From: CAZMVY01 sp964617875
GTDB taxonomy: Bacteria; Planctomycetota; Phycisphaerae; UBA1845; PWPN01
Direction of reading: 5' to 3'
Assembly: GCA_964617875.1 (NCBI GenBank)
Contig: CAZUAI010000011.1
Span: forward strand, 1-64,000
DNA: 64,000 nucleotides
Shown here: positions 1 through 7,895 of the stretch, one piece after another
Numbering within the stretch: position 1 is the stretch's first letter
How the letters are laid out: every line of letters begins with the position of its first letter
Notes under the pieces: generated by a model
Databases searched by the model: none
What the model was told of the DNA's origin: nothing
Seen by the model: only the letters and a program-made list of their open reading frames with translations
Made by a program: the position numbers and the translations under genes

Positions 1-1004
1 CCGCTCTTGATGTTGGCCACGAAATCGGCCAGCTCTTCCGGCGTGCCCTGGTCCCAGCCCTTGCCGATCGGCTCGCCGAACTTCCGGGTCTTCTCGTCCC
101 GGCCGTGGTACATCGCCCCGTTCAGGTCCACCGCGCCTTTCTCGCCGAAGACGGTCAGGACTTCCTGGTCGTACTTGCCGGGCAGGAGCCACAGGTGCGT
201 GTACGAGAACAGCGTGCCGTCGGGCCAGGCGAACGTCGTCGAGGACATCGTCTCCGAGAACTCCGGGGACTTGCCCGCCTGGTTGTAGCCCATGGCCACG
301 CAGGTGGCCGGGTGCGTGTTCTTCATCGCCCAGGACATGACGTCCATGTGGTGGCTCGCCTGCTCGATGAGGCGGCCGCCGTCGCAGTCGCTCGGCACGC
401 CGGACGGGTCGCTCGACCAGTGCCAGCCCCCCTGCATGAACGTCACCCTGCCGATGAGCCCGTCATGGATGGCCTTCATGGCGGCCCGGTAGACGGGGTG
501 GTAGCGCCGCTGCGTGCCGATCTGGAAGAACTTCCCCTTCTCCTTCCACACCTTGCGGGCCACCGTCGTGAGGGCGTCGCAGGATTCGACGTCCTTGTCC
601 AGCGGCTTCTCGCCGAACGTGTGGTAGCCGGCCTCGAGAACGGGGATCGTCACCTTGGCGTGGTTGCAGATCTGGACGATGCACATCACCCCGTCGATCT
701 TCTCCTTGTCGAACATCCGGCGGAAGTCGAGGTACCCGTTGGGCTTGTCCCGCTCCCAGAACGCTTTGGCCTTCTCCATCCGTTCGGGAATCAGGTCGCA
801 GACGCCGACGACCCGGGCATCCGGCACGGTGTCGAGCATGTGCTTCATCAGGCCGCTCGAACGCCCGCCGCAGCCGATCCAGCCAAGCTGGACCTTCTCG
901 TTGGCGGCGAAGCCGCGCGAGACGCCGGGCCGGCCCAGCGCCAGCAGCGACGCCCCGGTGGCCGTGGTTTTCAGGAAGTTGCGACGGGATACGTTCCGCT
1001 TCAT
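1..1004 (-). CDS. Gfo/Idh/MocA-family oxidoreductase, Tat-exported (3' end outside window)
   Basis: Predicted NAD(P)-dependent sugar or inositol dehydrogenase-like enzyme. Starting at the ATG at 1002-1004 the frame stays open for 334 codons to the window edge, so the C terminus is missing. Residues 7-13 (RRNFLKT) form a twin-arginine motif followed by an Ala/Gly-rich hydrophobic stretch, so export in folded form with bound cofactor is expected. A Rossmann glycine motif (LGWIGCGGRS, about residues 40-50) and the family's EKP motif (132-134, catalytic Lys) are visible, with SxHHxD-like residues (SHHMD) further on. Exported members are abundant in Planctomycetes, where most have no assigned substrate. 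The upstream region carries a decayed gene fragment and a palindromic repeat rather than an operon partner. The substrate cannot be inferred. Confidence 0.9.
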   Translation of the reverse strand, partial: MKRNVSRRNFLKTTATGASLLALGRPGVSRGFAANEKVQLGWIGCGGRSSGLMKHMLDTVPDARVVGVCDLIPERMEKAKAFWERDKPNGYLDFRRMFDKEKIDGVMCIVQICNHAKVTIPVLEAGYHTFGEKPLDKDVESCDALTTVARKVWKEKGKFFQIGTQRRYHPVYRAAMKAIHDGLIGRVTFMQGGWHWSSDPSGVPSDCDGGRLIEQASHHMDVMSWAMKNTHPATCVAMGYNQAGKSPEFSETMSSTTFAWPDGTLFSYTHLWLLPGKYDQEVLTVFGEKGAVDLNGAMYHGRDEKTRKFGEPIGKGWDQGTPEELADFVANIKS

Positions 1005-1020
1005 GAGAATGCCTCCGTAG

Positions 1021-1037
1021 GGCGGGCGCTGCCCGCC
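1021..1037. repeat. Perfect palindromic hairpin, REP-like
   Basis: GGCGGGC-GCT-GCCCGCC, a 7-bp stem with a 3-nt loop, lies 17 bp upstream of the oxidoreductase start. There is no T tract and the position is 5' of the gene, so a terminator is unlikely. The layout (GTAGGGCGGGC, loop, inverted copy) resembles short dispersed palindromes seen in planctomycete intergenic DNA. It could also act as an mRNA 5' structure for the minus-strand gene. Confidence 0.5.
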
Positions 1038-1089
1038 GCCTGTTTCAAACGACCGGCCGCGATCCGCCCGAAAACGGACGCGCGCCGCC

Positions 1090-1290
1090 TTACTTCCCCT
1101 TGTACACGAACCTGACCGCATCCGCGATCACGTTGCCGTCGGCCTTGTGGGTCCGCGTGGCGCTGCCGCTCCTGCCTGCGGCGGACTCGTAACACCCCGA
1201 GCAGGTTCCACCCGGCGACCTGGATGTCCGGTTGCTTGGCCGACTCCTTCTGTCGGACGCAGCGGACATCCCGGTCCGACCGGCAGGACG
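1090..1290 (-). pseudogene. Frameshifted remnant of a golvesin/xanthan-lyase-type C-terminal domain
   Basis: On the minus strand the peptide VAGWNLLGV is followed, after a one-base shift near 1190-1192, by YESAAGRSGSATRTHKADGN and then VIADAVRFVYKGK with a stop at 1090-1092. Joined, the two pieces match the end of golvesin-type domains (W-x-x-L-G ... A-G-x-S-G ... D-G-x-V-I-A-D-A-V-R-F). A single extra T on the coding strand explains the frame change. No credible start or N-terminal portion was found upstream. The rest of the 1005-1529 gap holds the palindrome at 1021 and nothing else recognised. Confidence 0.55.
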
Positions 1291-1529
1291 CCGTTCCCAC
1301 GCGCCCCGCCATCCGTGGCGGACGCCTGGCCCATCAGCCTATGCGTGACGGCCTGCGGCCGCAAGACCGCCTCCGTGCGATACGGCGGCGGTTCCCTTCC
1401 GTCGGCTTGCCGCGGGCAGCCGACCGTGGTAGACTGCCGCCGGCCGTCCGGGCAACATCGTTCCGCGCGGGCCGGCGGCGCGGCCTCGAGAGCGGAGAGG
1501 CCGGGCGCGCCAGGAATGGTGGAACCTTT

Positions 1530-2750
1530 ATGAACTTCCGACTTCTCACAACGGCATTCGTGACGCTGATGACCATGACCTCCATCCAGCAGTCTGCTTT
1601 GGGCGCCACCTTCGGCGATGACAGCGCGTTCCTCAAGAAACACACCGAGCTGATCGTCCTGAGCGACAAGGCGGGCACGGCCAAGGTCGCCCTCGCGCCG
1701 GCCTGGCAGGGGCGCGTGATGACCAGCACGACCGGCGGCGACGCCGGCCCGAGCTTCGGCTGGATCAACCGGGAGCTGATCGCCTCGGGCAGGATCCTGC
1801 CGCACATGAACGCCTTCGGCGGCGAGGACCGCTTCTGGATGGGGCCGGAGGGCGGGCAGTTCTCGATCTACTTCGCCAAGGGCAAGAAATTCGTGTTCGA
1901 GGACTGGCAGGTGCCGGCGATCTTCGACACCGAGCCCTTCAAGGTCGTCCGCAAGGCGGACGACAAGGCGGTCTTCGGCGCCGAGTTCACGCTCACCAAC
2001 TACTCCGGCACGGTCTTCCACGTGGGCGTCGAGCGCGAGGTGGTCCTGCTCCGCCCGGCCGCCGCCTGGGAGAGTCTCGGCGTGAAGGCCGCCGGGGATG
2101 TGAAGGTTGTGGCCTACGCCTCGAACAACACGATCACCAACAGGGGCAAGGACGCGTGGAAGAAGGAGACGGGCCTGCTCTCCGTCTGGATCCTCGGCAT
2201 GTTCAACCCGTCGCCGTCCACCACGGTCGTTGCGCCCATCAAGGCCGGCCCCGAGTCGGAGCTGGGCGTCAAGGTGACCTCCGACTACTTCGGTCAGGTG
2301 CCGCCGGACCGGCTGGTGGTGCGGGACGACGTGGTCTTCCTCCGCGCGAACGGCCAGTACCGCAGCAAGATCGGCATCAATCCGAAGCGAAGCAAGGCGA
2401 TTCTCGGCAGCTACGACGCGGACAACAAGGTCCTGACGATCGTGCAGTTCAATCAGCCGCCGGGCGTGACGGACTACGTGAACTCGCTCTGGAAGCTGCA
2501 GGACGATCCCTACGGCGGCGACGCGGCGAACAGCTACAACGACGGCCCGCCGACCCCGGGCGCCAAGCCGATGGGGCCGTTCTACGAACTCGAGTCCTCC
2601 TCGCCGGCCGCCGCGCTGGCGCCGGGCAAGAGCCTCACGCATACGCACCGCACGATCCACCTGACCGGGCCGGAACCCGCGCTGGACGAGATCGCCCGGG
2701 CGACGCTGGGCGTGTCGCTTCAGGACATCAAGGACGCGTTCCGGAAGTAG
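1530..2750 (+). CDS. Secreted DUF6786-like protein
   Basis: 406 residues starting with a signal peptide (residues 1 to about 25, hydrophobic core and cleavage near SALGA). The body has the pattern I associate with DUF6786 proteins: FGDDSAFLKKHTELIVLSD, then PAWQGRVMTST, SFGWINRELI and NAFGGEDRFWMGPEGGQFS. The fold is probably a large beta-sandwich of the galactose-mutarotase/GH-accessory kind, but no catalytic residues can be named and the function is unknown. The ATG at 1530 was chosen over upstream in-frame positions because it opens directly into the signal peptide. The stop codon abuts, with no gap, the stop of the convergent nucleoside hydrolase gene. Confidence 0.85.
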   Translation: MNFRLLTTAFVTLMTMTSIQQSALGATFGDDSAFLKKHTELIVLSDKAGTAKVALAPAWQGRVMTSTTGGDAGPSFGWINRELIASGRILPHMNAFGGEDRFWMGPEGGQFSIYFAKGKKFVFEDWQVPAIFDTEPFKVVRKADDKAVFGAEFTLTNYSGTVFHVGVEREVVLLRPAAAWESLGVKAAGDVKVVAYASNNTITNRGKDAWKKETGLLSVWILGMFNPSPSTTVVAPIKAGPESELGVKVTSDYFGQVPPDRLVVRDDVVFLRANGQYRSKIGINPKRSKAILGSYDADNKVLTIVQFNQPPGVTDYVNSLWKLQDDPYGGDAANSYNDGPPTPGAKPMGPFYELESSSPAAALAPGKSLTHTHRTIHLTGPEPALDEIARATLGVSLQDIKDAFRK

Positions 2751-3746
2751 TCACTTCGCGCAGAGCCGCTTGACCAGCAGATCTTCGAAGGCGTCCTGGT
2801 CTTTCCATTCCAGGGCGGCGTTGATCGGTTTGGCCGCTTCATCCGGGCGCGTGAATCCGTCGTCGGTGACGCGCAGGCCGAGTCTCTCCATCCGGCAGAG
2901 GTCCCGGCTGAATGCGAGGTAGACCGCCACGCAGTCGAAGAGGGTGCTGCTCCGCTCTTCGGCCGTCTCGGAGTGTTCCTTGTTCTGCACCCGGTTCCAG
3001 ATCCGGTAGTTCTCGAGGATGGCCCGGGCCACCGGATCACGCGAATCGCGCACACGCGCATAACGCTCGCCCTTGAGAACGATCAGCCCGCAGGTGTCCA
3101 GCGGCGTAATCGTCATGTCCCACGGCGCGGAAAAGGCGATCTGGCAGGACTTCACGTCGGCCCGGACGTTCCATTCCGCGTCCGTCCTGGCCTTGTTGCC
3201 CCCGTAGCCGACGCGGACGCTGCCGTGCATGCCGACGAAGCGGGCCTTCTCCGCGATCCGCGGTTCGCGCTTCAGGGCCTCGGCAATGTTCGGCAGCGGG
3301 CCGATGCAGAGGAGCGTCACGGGCTCCCGGGACTTCATGATCATGTCGATCATGGCCCCCACCCCGTCGGAATACACCTTCCCGGGATAGGATTGCAGGT
3401 CGTAGCCCCTGATCCACTCCGCCTGCGGGCCGTCGCCCTGCGCCTTGGCGTCCACGCCCACGCCGACGGCCACATCCGTCCGCCCGGCGCGCTCGAGAAA
3501 CCGGGCGGCAATCAACGGGCGGTAGTTCACCTTGCCGTAGTCGGTGACAACCAGCTTCAGGTCCAGCTCCGGGCTCCGCAGCGCCAGCCCGAGCGCCCAG
3601 GTGTCATCAATGTCGTCTCCGATATCCGAGTCGAGGATGACGGGAATCTTCTGCCCGGCCGCCGTGAAGGAAAAGACCATCGTCACGCAAACAGCCAGGC
3701 CGAGCCGTCGGACGCCGCACGTCCTGCGAAAGATGGGTGTCATCAT
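2751..3746 (-). CDS. Exported nucleoside hydrolase-like protein
   Basis: 331 residues. A signal peptide (basic MMTPIFRRTCGVRRLG, hydrophobic core, cleavage near TAAGQ) is followed by the inosine-uridine nucleoside hydrolase hallmark LDSDIGDDIDDTWAL, whose Asp cluster binds the catalytic Ca2+. The family cleaves the N-glycosidic bond of ribonucleosides. The second half (TITPLDTCGLIVLKG) fits the family C-terminal region; a clear active-site His is not obvious. Bacterial nucleoside hydrolases are often cytosolic; this one is predicted to act in the periplasm, so nucleoside scavenging or cleavage of another riboside are both possible. Start is the MM pair at 3741-3746. It is divergent from the following membrane protein gene with 142 bp between them. 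Confidence 0.85.
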   Translation of the reverse strand: MMTPIFRRTCGVRRLGLAVCVTMVFSFTAAGQKIPVILDSDIGDDIDDTWALGLALRSPELDLKLVVTDYGKVNYRPLIAARFLERAGRTDVAVGVGVDAKAQGDGPQAEWIRGYDLQSYPGKVYSDGVGAMIDMIMKSREPVTLLCIGPLPNIAEALKREPRIAEKARFVGMHGSVRVGYGGNKARTDAEWNVRADVKSCQIAFSAPWDMTITPLDTCGLIVLKGERYARVRDSRDPVARAILENYRIWNRVQNKEHSETAEERSSTLFDCVAVYLAFSRDLCRMERLGLRVTDDGFTRPDEAAKPINAALEWKDQDAFEDLLVKRLCAK

Positions 3747-3800
3747 GGCGCGGATGCATATCCGATGCGGCGGGAAAGAACAAGTCCGGCCGGGGCCGGC

Positions 3801-3830
3801 TTGACATCCGTCGCCCGCCGCCGAAGCTAT
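3801..3830 (+). promoter_or_regulatory. Sigma-70-type promoter for the spermidine-synthase-like gene
   Basis: TTGACA at 3801-3806 is a perfect -35 box. AGCTAT at 3825-3830, after an 18-bp spacer, is a weak -10. The initiation site would fall near 3837, about 50 bp before the ATG at 3889, which argues against the more upstream in-frame ATG at 3829. Confidence 0.45.
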
Positions 3831-3888
3831 GCGCCTTTTCGCCGGGGCCCGCCCGTCCCGGGTCCCGGGCACCCGCTGGAGAGCCACG

Positions 3889-6204
3889 ATGCGTTGTGAG
3901 ACACCGACGAAACCGGCCGGCCGCGCGCCCGCGACGCTGCTCGCCGCCGTGCTGCTCCTTTCGGCCTCCGGGCTGATGTTCGAGCTGACGCTGACAAGGA
4001 TCTTCTCCGCCACGATCTGGTACCACTACACGTTCGTCGCGATCTCGGTCGCGCTGTTCGGGTGGGGGCTCGGCGGGTTCCTGGTCTACATCCTCGGGCT
4101 GGCCCGGTTCGAGGCCCGCGTCCGCTCGATTCTCATCGCGCTCTCGCTGCTGCTCGCGGCGGCGCTGCCGCTCTTCCCGTACGGCATTCTGCAGTTCCCG
4201 TTCACGCCCGAGCGGCTGAACTTTTACTTCCTGCTGAGCCTCCTGCCGTTTCTCGCCGGCGGGGCCACGCTGAGCCTCGCGTTCGAGAGCTGCGGGCGCG
4301 ACGTGAACCGCCTCTACTTCGCCGACCTCGTCGGCGCCGCGCTCGGGACGCTCATCGTCCCGCTGACGATCGGCCTGCTCGGCGCGGAGACGGCGATTCT
4401 CGCGACGGCCGTCCTGCCGGCGCTGGCGGCGGTGCTGCTGAGCCTCGGCCCGGCGGCCGGCGGCGCGCCGGGGCGCGCATGGACGCCGGCCGCCTGCGCC
4501 GTACTCGCGGCGACCGTGGCGCTCGCCGCCTGGAACCACGCGACGCAGAAGCTCACCATCCGCGACGCGCCCGGCAAGGCCCTCTACAAGCTCCTGCGCG
4601 CGTGCCCGCAGGCCCGGATCAGGTCCGACGACTGGAACGTCTACTCCCGCATCACCTGCGTCACCGACTTCGATCCGGATTACCTCGCCCGCCTCTTCAT
4701 CGACAGCGACGCCGAGACAAGCATCCTGCGGTGGGACGGCAGGCGGGAGAGCCTCGCCAAGGGAAGCGCCTGGTTCCGCGCGTTCCCGTTCCGGCTGGTG
4801 GACAACCCGCGGGTGCTCGTCATCGGCCCCGGCGGCGGCACCGACGTCGCCCTGGCGATCGCCTGCGGCAGCCCGCTCGTGACCGCCGTCGAGATGAACC
4901 CGCTGATCGTCCGCTGCGTCCGCGGATTCGGCGCGGAGGCCGGCAACCTCTACGACCACCCCAACGTCCGCCTCGTGATGGACGAGGGCCGCAACTTCAT
5001 CCAGCGAACGCCGGAGAAGTTCGACTTCATCCTGATGGGCTTCGTCGATTCCTGGGCCTCCGTCGCCAGCGGCGGCCTGTCGCTCACCGAAAACTACCTC
5101 TACACCCGCGACGCCATCGCGGCCTACTACGACCGCCTCACCGACAACGGCGCGCTCGTCATCGTCCGCTGGCCGACGGACGTGCCGCGGCTCGTCGCCA
5201 ACGCCGTCGATGTCCTCTCCGAACGCGGCAAGCCCGTCGAGGAAATCGGGCGGCACATCGTCGCCGTCTCCGAACGGCCGCCCGCCCGCGACGAGACGAA
5301 GCCGCCCGAGACCGTCTTCATGCTCTCCCGCTCGCCGTTGACGAAGGCCGTTGTCGATCGCCTCCTCGACGGCCACGCCGGCCTCCACATCCACTTCGCC
5401 CCCTCGCGCGAGCAGGCCGCCGAGAAACCCTACGCCGACCTCTTCGCGAATCGGATCTCCTTCGCCGGATACACCGACAGCTTCGAGACGATGGCCACCC
5501 CCGTCCGCGACGACCGGCCGTTCTACTTCGCCACCGAGAAGCCGCACGGAATCCCCGGCTTCGTCAGGCACCTGTTCAAGCTGCCGCTCCTGCTCGTGAT
5601 CGGCTTCACGCTCGTGCTGCTGGCCGGGGGAAAGGTCTTCGGCTTCCGCGCGCCGGGCGTCCGGTCCGTCGCCTACTTCGGGGCGCTGGGGCTCGGCTTC
5701 ATCATCTGCGAGGTCGCCCTGATGCAGCGACTGATCCTGCTGCTCGGCCATCCGATCTACACGCTCGTGGTGATCCTCTTCACGCTGCTCGTGGCCGGCG
5801 GCATCGGCAGCTACGTCGCCCGCCGGTATGCGCCGAACGAGATTCCGCGGAAGCTGGGCGGGATCCTCCCGGCGGTCGTGCTCCTGATCGCGCTCGGCGC
5901 CTTCGCCTTGCCGACGCTCGTGCAGTGGGCCCTGCCGCTGGGGCTGGCCCCGCGGATCGCCGTCGCGGCGGCGCTGACGTTCCCGTTCGGCTTCCTCATG
6001 GGCATGCCGTTCCCGCTGGGCCTCCGCCACGCCGCCCAGGACCCGAAGGGCGCGCCCGTCTCCGCGCTCTGGGGCATCAACGGCGTCGCGTCCGTCATCG
6101 GCTCGATCGGCGGGATGATGCTCGCCGTCGCCGCCGGCTTCACCGCGGTCTTCCTCGCCGCCGCCGCCTGCTACGCCGCCGCCTGGCTGACGAGGCCCAG
6201 ATAG
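3889..6204 (+). CDS. Membrane protein with spermidine-synthase-like (SAM-fold) domain
   Basis: 771 residues. About seven N-terminal membrane segments (residues 20-235) precede a soluble Rossmann domain with a SAM-type glycine motif VLVIGPGGGTDVALA (about 309-323) and acidic VEMNPLI, as in polyamine aminopropyltransferases. Further membrane segments follow from about residue 560. This membrane-soluble-membrane layout is shared by a family annotated as 'fused spermidine synthase / membrane protein', widespread in Planctomycetes and Deltaproteobacteria. True polyamine synthesis is unproven. The start at 3889 has GGAG seven bases upstream and lies downstream of a promoter. A GC-rich imperfect hairpin follows the stop (about 6214-6239). 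No co-directional operon partner is close. Confidence 0.8.
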   Translation: MRCETPTKPAGRAPATLLAAVLLLSASGLMFELTLTRIFSATIWYHYTFVAISVALFGWGLGGFLVYILGLARFEARVRSILIALSLLLAAALPLFPYGILQFPFTPERLNFYFLLSLLPFLAGGATLSLAFESCGRDVNRLYFADLVGAALGTLIVPLTIGLLGAETAILATAVLPALAAVLLSLGPAAGGAPGRAWTPAACAVLAATVALAAWNHATQKLTIRDAPGKALYKLLRACPQARIRSDDWNVYSRITCVTDFDPDYLARLFIDSDAETSILRWDGRRESLAKGSAWFRAFPFRLVDNPRVLVIGPGGGTDVALAIACGSPLVTAVEMNPLIVRCVRGFGAEAGNLYDHPNVRLVMDEGRNFIQRTPEKFDFILMGFVDSWASVASGGLSLTENYLYTRDAIAAYYDRLTDNGALVIVRWPTDVPRLVANAVDVLSERGKPVEEIGRHIVAVSERPPARDETKPPETVFMLSRSPLTKAVVDRLLDGHAGLHIHFAPSREQAAEKPYADLFANRISFAGYTDSFETMATPVRDDRPFYFATEKPHGIPGFVRHLFKLPLLLVIGFTLVLLAGGKVFGFRAPGVRSVAYFGALGLGFIICEVALMQRLILLLGHPIYTLVVILFTLLVAGGIGSYVARRYAPNEIPRKLGGILPAVVLLIALGAFALPTLVQWALPLGLAPRIAVAAALTFPFGFLMGMPFPLGLRHAAQDPKGAPVSALWGINGVASVIGSIGGMMLAVAAGFTAVFLAAAACYAAAWLTRPR

Positions 6205-6288
6205 CCCCCCGCCGTCGCCGGCGCACTCCGGCGGCGCCGGTTCGCCCGTGGAGCGGAGGCGGCGATATTGTGGTTGGCCGCGCCCCGG

Positions 6289-6294
6289 TACAAT
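6289..6294 (+). promoter_or_regulatory. -10-like element TACAAT
   Basis: GGTACAATAG lies 67 bp before the start of the GHL10-like gene. An ATTGTG stretch 16 bp upstream is only a poor -35. Near-identical (G)TACAAT(A) hexamers occur 33-70 bp ahead of several other genes here (13324, 44134, 46444, 47581), which supports a real promoter element. Confidence 0.4.
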
Positions 6295-6361
6295 AGCCGT
6301 TCGTCGGCCGGCGGCGTTGCCGGGTGGCGTATTCCGGAAGTTTCAGGCGAGGAATCACGGC

Positions 6362-7597
6362 ATGGCGCGCTCCAATCCGCGTGCGTATACGAAGATCTGG
6401 TGGGGGATGTCGTCGGCGCTGGCTCTGGCGGCGACGGCCGGCTGCCAGCAGAGCCGGATGATCACCGGCGGCGTGCGGGCCATCTGGGTCACGCGCGGCG
6501 ACTACCGCACCGCCGAAGACGTCACGCGGATCATGGAGGATTGCCACCAGGGCGGCTTCAACGTCGTCGTGTTCCAGGTCCGCGGCAACGGCACGGTGTT
6601 CTACCCGTCGAGGATCGAGCCGTGGGCCGAGCAGTTCAATTTCACGTCGCCGGGGTTCGATCCGCTCGCGCTCGCCATCGAAGAGGCGCACAAGCGCGGC
6701 ATGGAGCTGCACACATGGGTCAACGTGATGCCCGCCTGGCGCGGCGCGAAGCCGCCGTCATGCCCCGAGCAGCTCTACAACAAGCACCCCGACTGGTTCT
6801 GGTACGACCAGCACGGCAAGCGGCAGCCGCTCACCTCCGCGTTCTATGTGAGCGTCAACCCGTGCCTGCCGGAGGTCCGCCGTTACCTCGTCGATGTCTT
6901 CCACGAGATCGCCGCGAACTACCCCATCGACGGGCTCCACATGGACTACATCCGCTTCCCGAATGAGCCGCCGGCCATTCCGGCCGGGTCGGGCATCGAC
7001 TACCCCCGCGACGCGAAGACGCTGGCCCTGTACAGGCAGGCCACCGGACTGAGTCCCGACGCCGACCGGGCGGCGTGGAACAAATGGCGGACCGAACAGG
7101 TGACACAGCTCGTCGCCGACATTCGGGCGATGATGCGGTGGACGCGGCCGTCGGCGGCCTTGTCGGCGTCGGTCGGGGCCGAATACCAGGAAAGCCTGCG
7201 GTTCTTCCGTGATGATCGGCGATGGGCGAGGGAGAAACTGATCGATGCGGCGTTCCCGATGAATTACCGGCCGGATCTCGCCTCGTTCGATGCGCGGCTC
7301 GGCGAGTGGCTGTCCTTGCGCAATACGGTGACGGTCGTTCCCGGGCTGTGGTTCGCGCCGGGGCTCAGCACGACCCAGGGAATCGACGTCGCTCGGCAGC
7401 AGATCCAGTCGTCACTGCACAAGACGGGCAGTTTCTGCGTGTTCAGCTACGCCTCGCTGTTCGACGCACGGGACAACCGCAACCGCTTTGGCGAGGAGAG
7501 CCGCCCGGCCGCCCGGCAGTCCGAGGCCCGTCAGCAGCGCGAAGCCCGCCGCAAGGCGCTCCTGCCCGTGACCCGATTCGCTCCGCCGCCGATCTGA
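6362..7597 (+). CDS. GHL10-family glycosyl-hydrolase-like lipoprotein
   Basis: 411 residues. The signal sequence ends in the lipobox-like LAATAGC, so it is predicted to be a lipid-anchored exported protein. The body begins GVRAIWVTRGDYRTAEDV and continues with NVVVFQVRGNGTVFYPS, LHTWVNVMPAWRG and IDGLHMDYIRFP, the pattern of the 'glycosyl hydrolase-like 10' TIM-barrel family. The DYIRFP segment at the end of a barrel strand carries conserved acidic residues. Substrate unknown; relatives occur among enzymes acting on cell-wall or exopolysaccharide glycans. The ATG at 6362 follows GAGGAA. No partner gene lies within 250 bp. The C-terminal 35 residues are Arg/Gln-rich and look disordered. Confidence 0.8.
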   Translation: MARSNPRAYTKIWWGMSSALALAATAGCQQSRMITGGVRAIWVTRGDYRTAEDVTRIMEDCHQGGFNVVVFQVRGNGTVFYPSRIEPWAEQFNFTSPGFDPLALAIEEAHKRGMELHTWVNVMPAWRGAKPPSCPEQLYNKHPDWFWYDQHGKRQPLTSAFYVSVNPCLPEVRRYLVDVFHEIAANYPIDGLHMDYIRFPNEPPAIPAGSGIDYPRDAKTLALYRQATGLSPDADRAAWNKWRTEQVTQLVADIRAMMRWTRPSAALSASVGAEYQESLRFFRDDRRWAREKLIDAAFPMNYRPDLASFDARLGEWLSLRNTVTVVPGLWFAPGLSTTQGIDVARQQIQSSLHKTGSFCVFSYASLFDARDNRNRFGEESRPAARQSEARQQREARRKALLPVTRFAPPPI

Positions 7598-7639
7598 TGG
7601 AACCGCGGCGCCGGATACCGCTTTGAGTCCGACGGCTTG

Positions 7640-7665
7640 CTTGTGGTGCAGGGATCTTGCCCGCC
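7640..7665 (+). repeat. Single-arm copy of a dispersed palindromic element
   Basis: CTTGTGGTGCAGG followed by GATCTTGCCCGCC shares the core TTGTGGTGCAGG with the copies inside asnB (35156-35214) and rsmJ (56091-56115). This copy is intergenic and appears to be one arm only. The surrounding interval 7598-7895 also holds an imperfect inverted repeat (AAGCTATA ... TATAGAGCTT, about 7686-7725) and a promoter, and no gene. Confidence 0.55.
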
Positions 7666-7796
7666 GCCGACCCTCTGGATGTTCGAAGCTATATGCTGTG
7701 TAACCACAAGACGTTATAGAGCTTCCTCGGGCGGATCAGCGAAGCGAACGCAACGACGGCGGTCCGGGGCGAACCGACGCTGAACAGCGGATTTCC

Positions 7797-7825
7797 TTCC
7801 AGTCGCCCCGGGGGTCAGGTATAAT
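7797..7825 (+). promoter_or_regulatory. Promoter with consensus -10 for the dockerin-tailed protein
   Basis: TATAAT at 7820-7825 matches the -10 consensus. TTCCAG at 7797-7802, 17 bp upstream, is a weak -35. Transcription would begin near 7832, some 64 bp before the ATG at 7896. Confidence 0.5.
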
Positions 7826-7895
7826 GATTCTCGATCCGCCGGCGAGCGTAAACGCCGGCCAATTCTGTCTCACATGTCGGTAAAGGAGAATTATC

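Noticed and set aside
2751..6030. Very long open frames antisense to real genes, for example across 3607-6030, 16276-20400 and 46855-50406
   Set aside because: Arg/Gly/Pro-rich translations without family motifs, fully overlapping genes with clear motifs on the other strand; expected in very GC-rich coding DNA.
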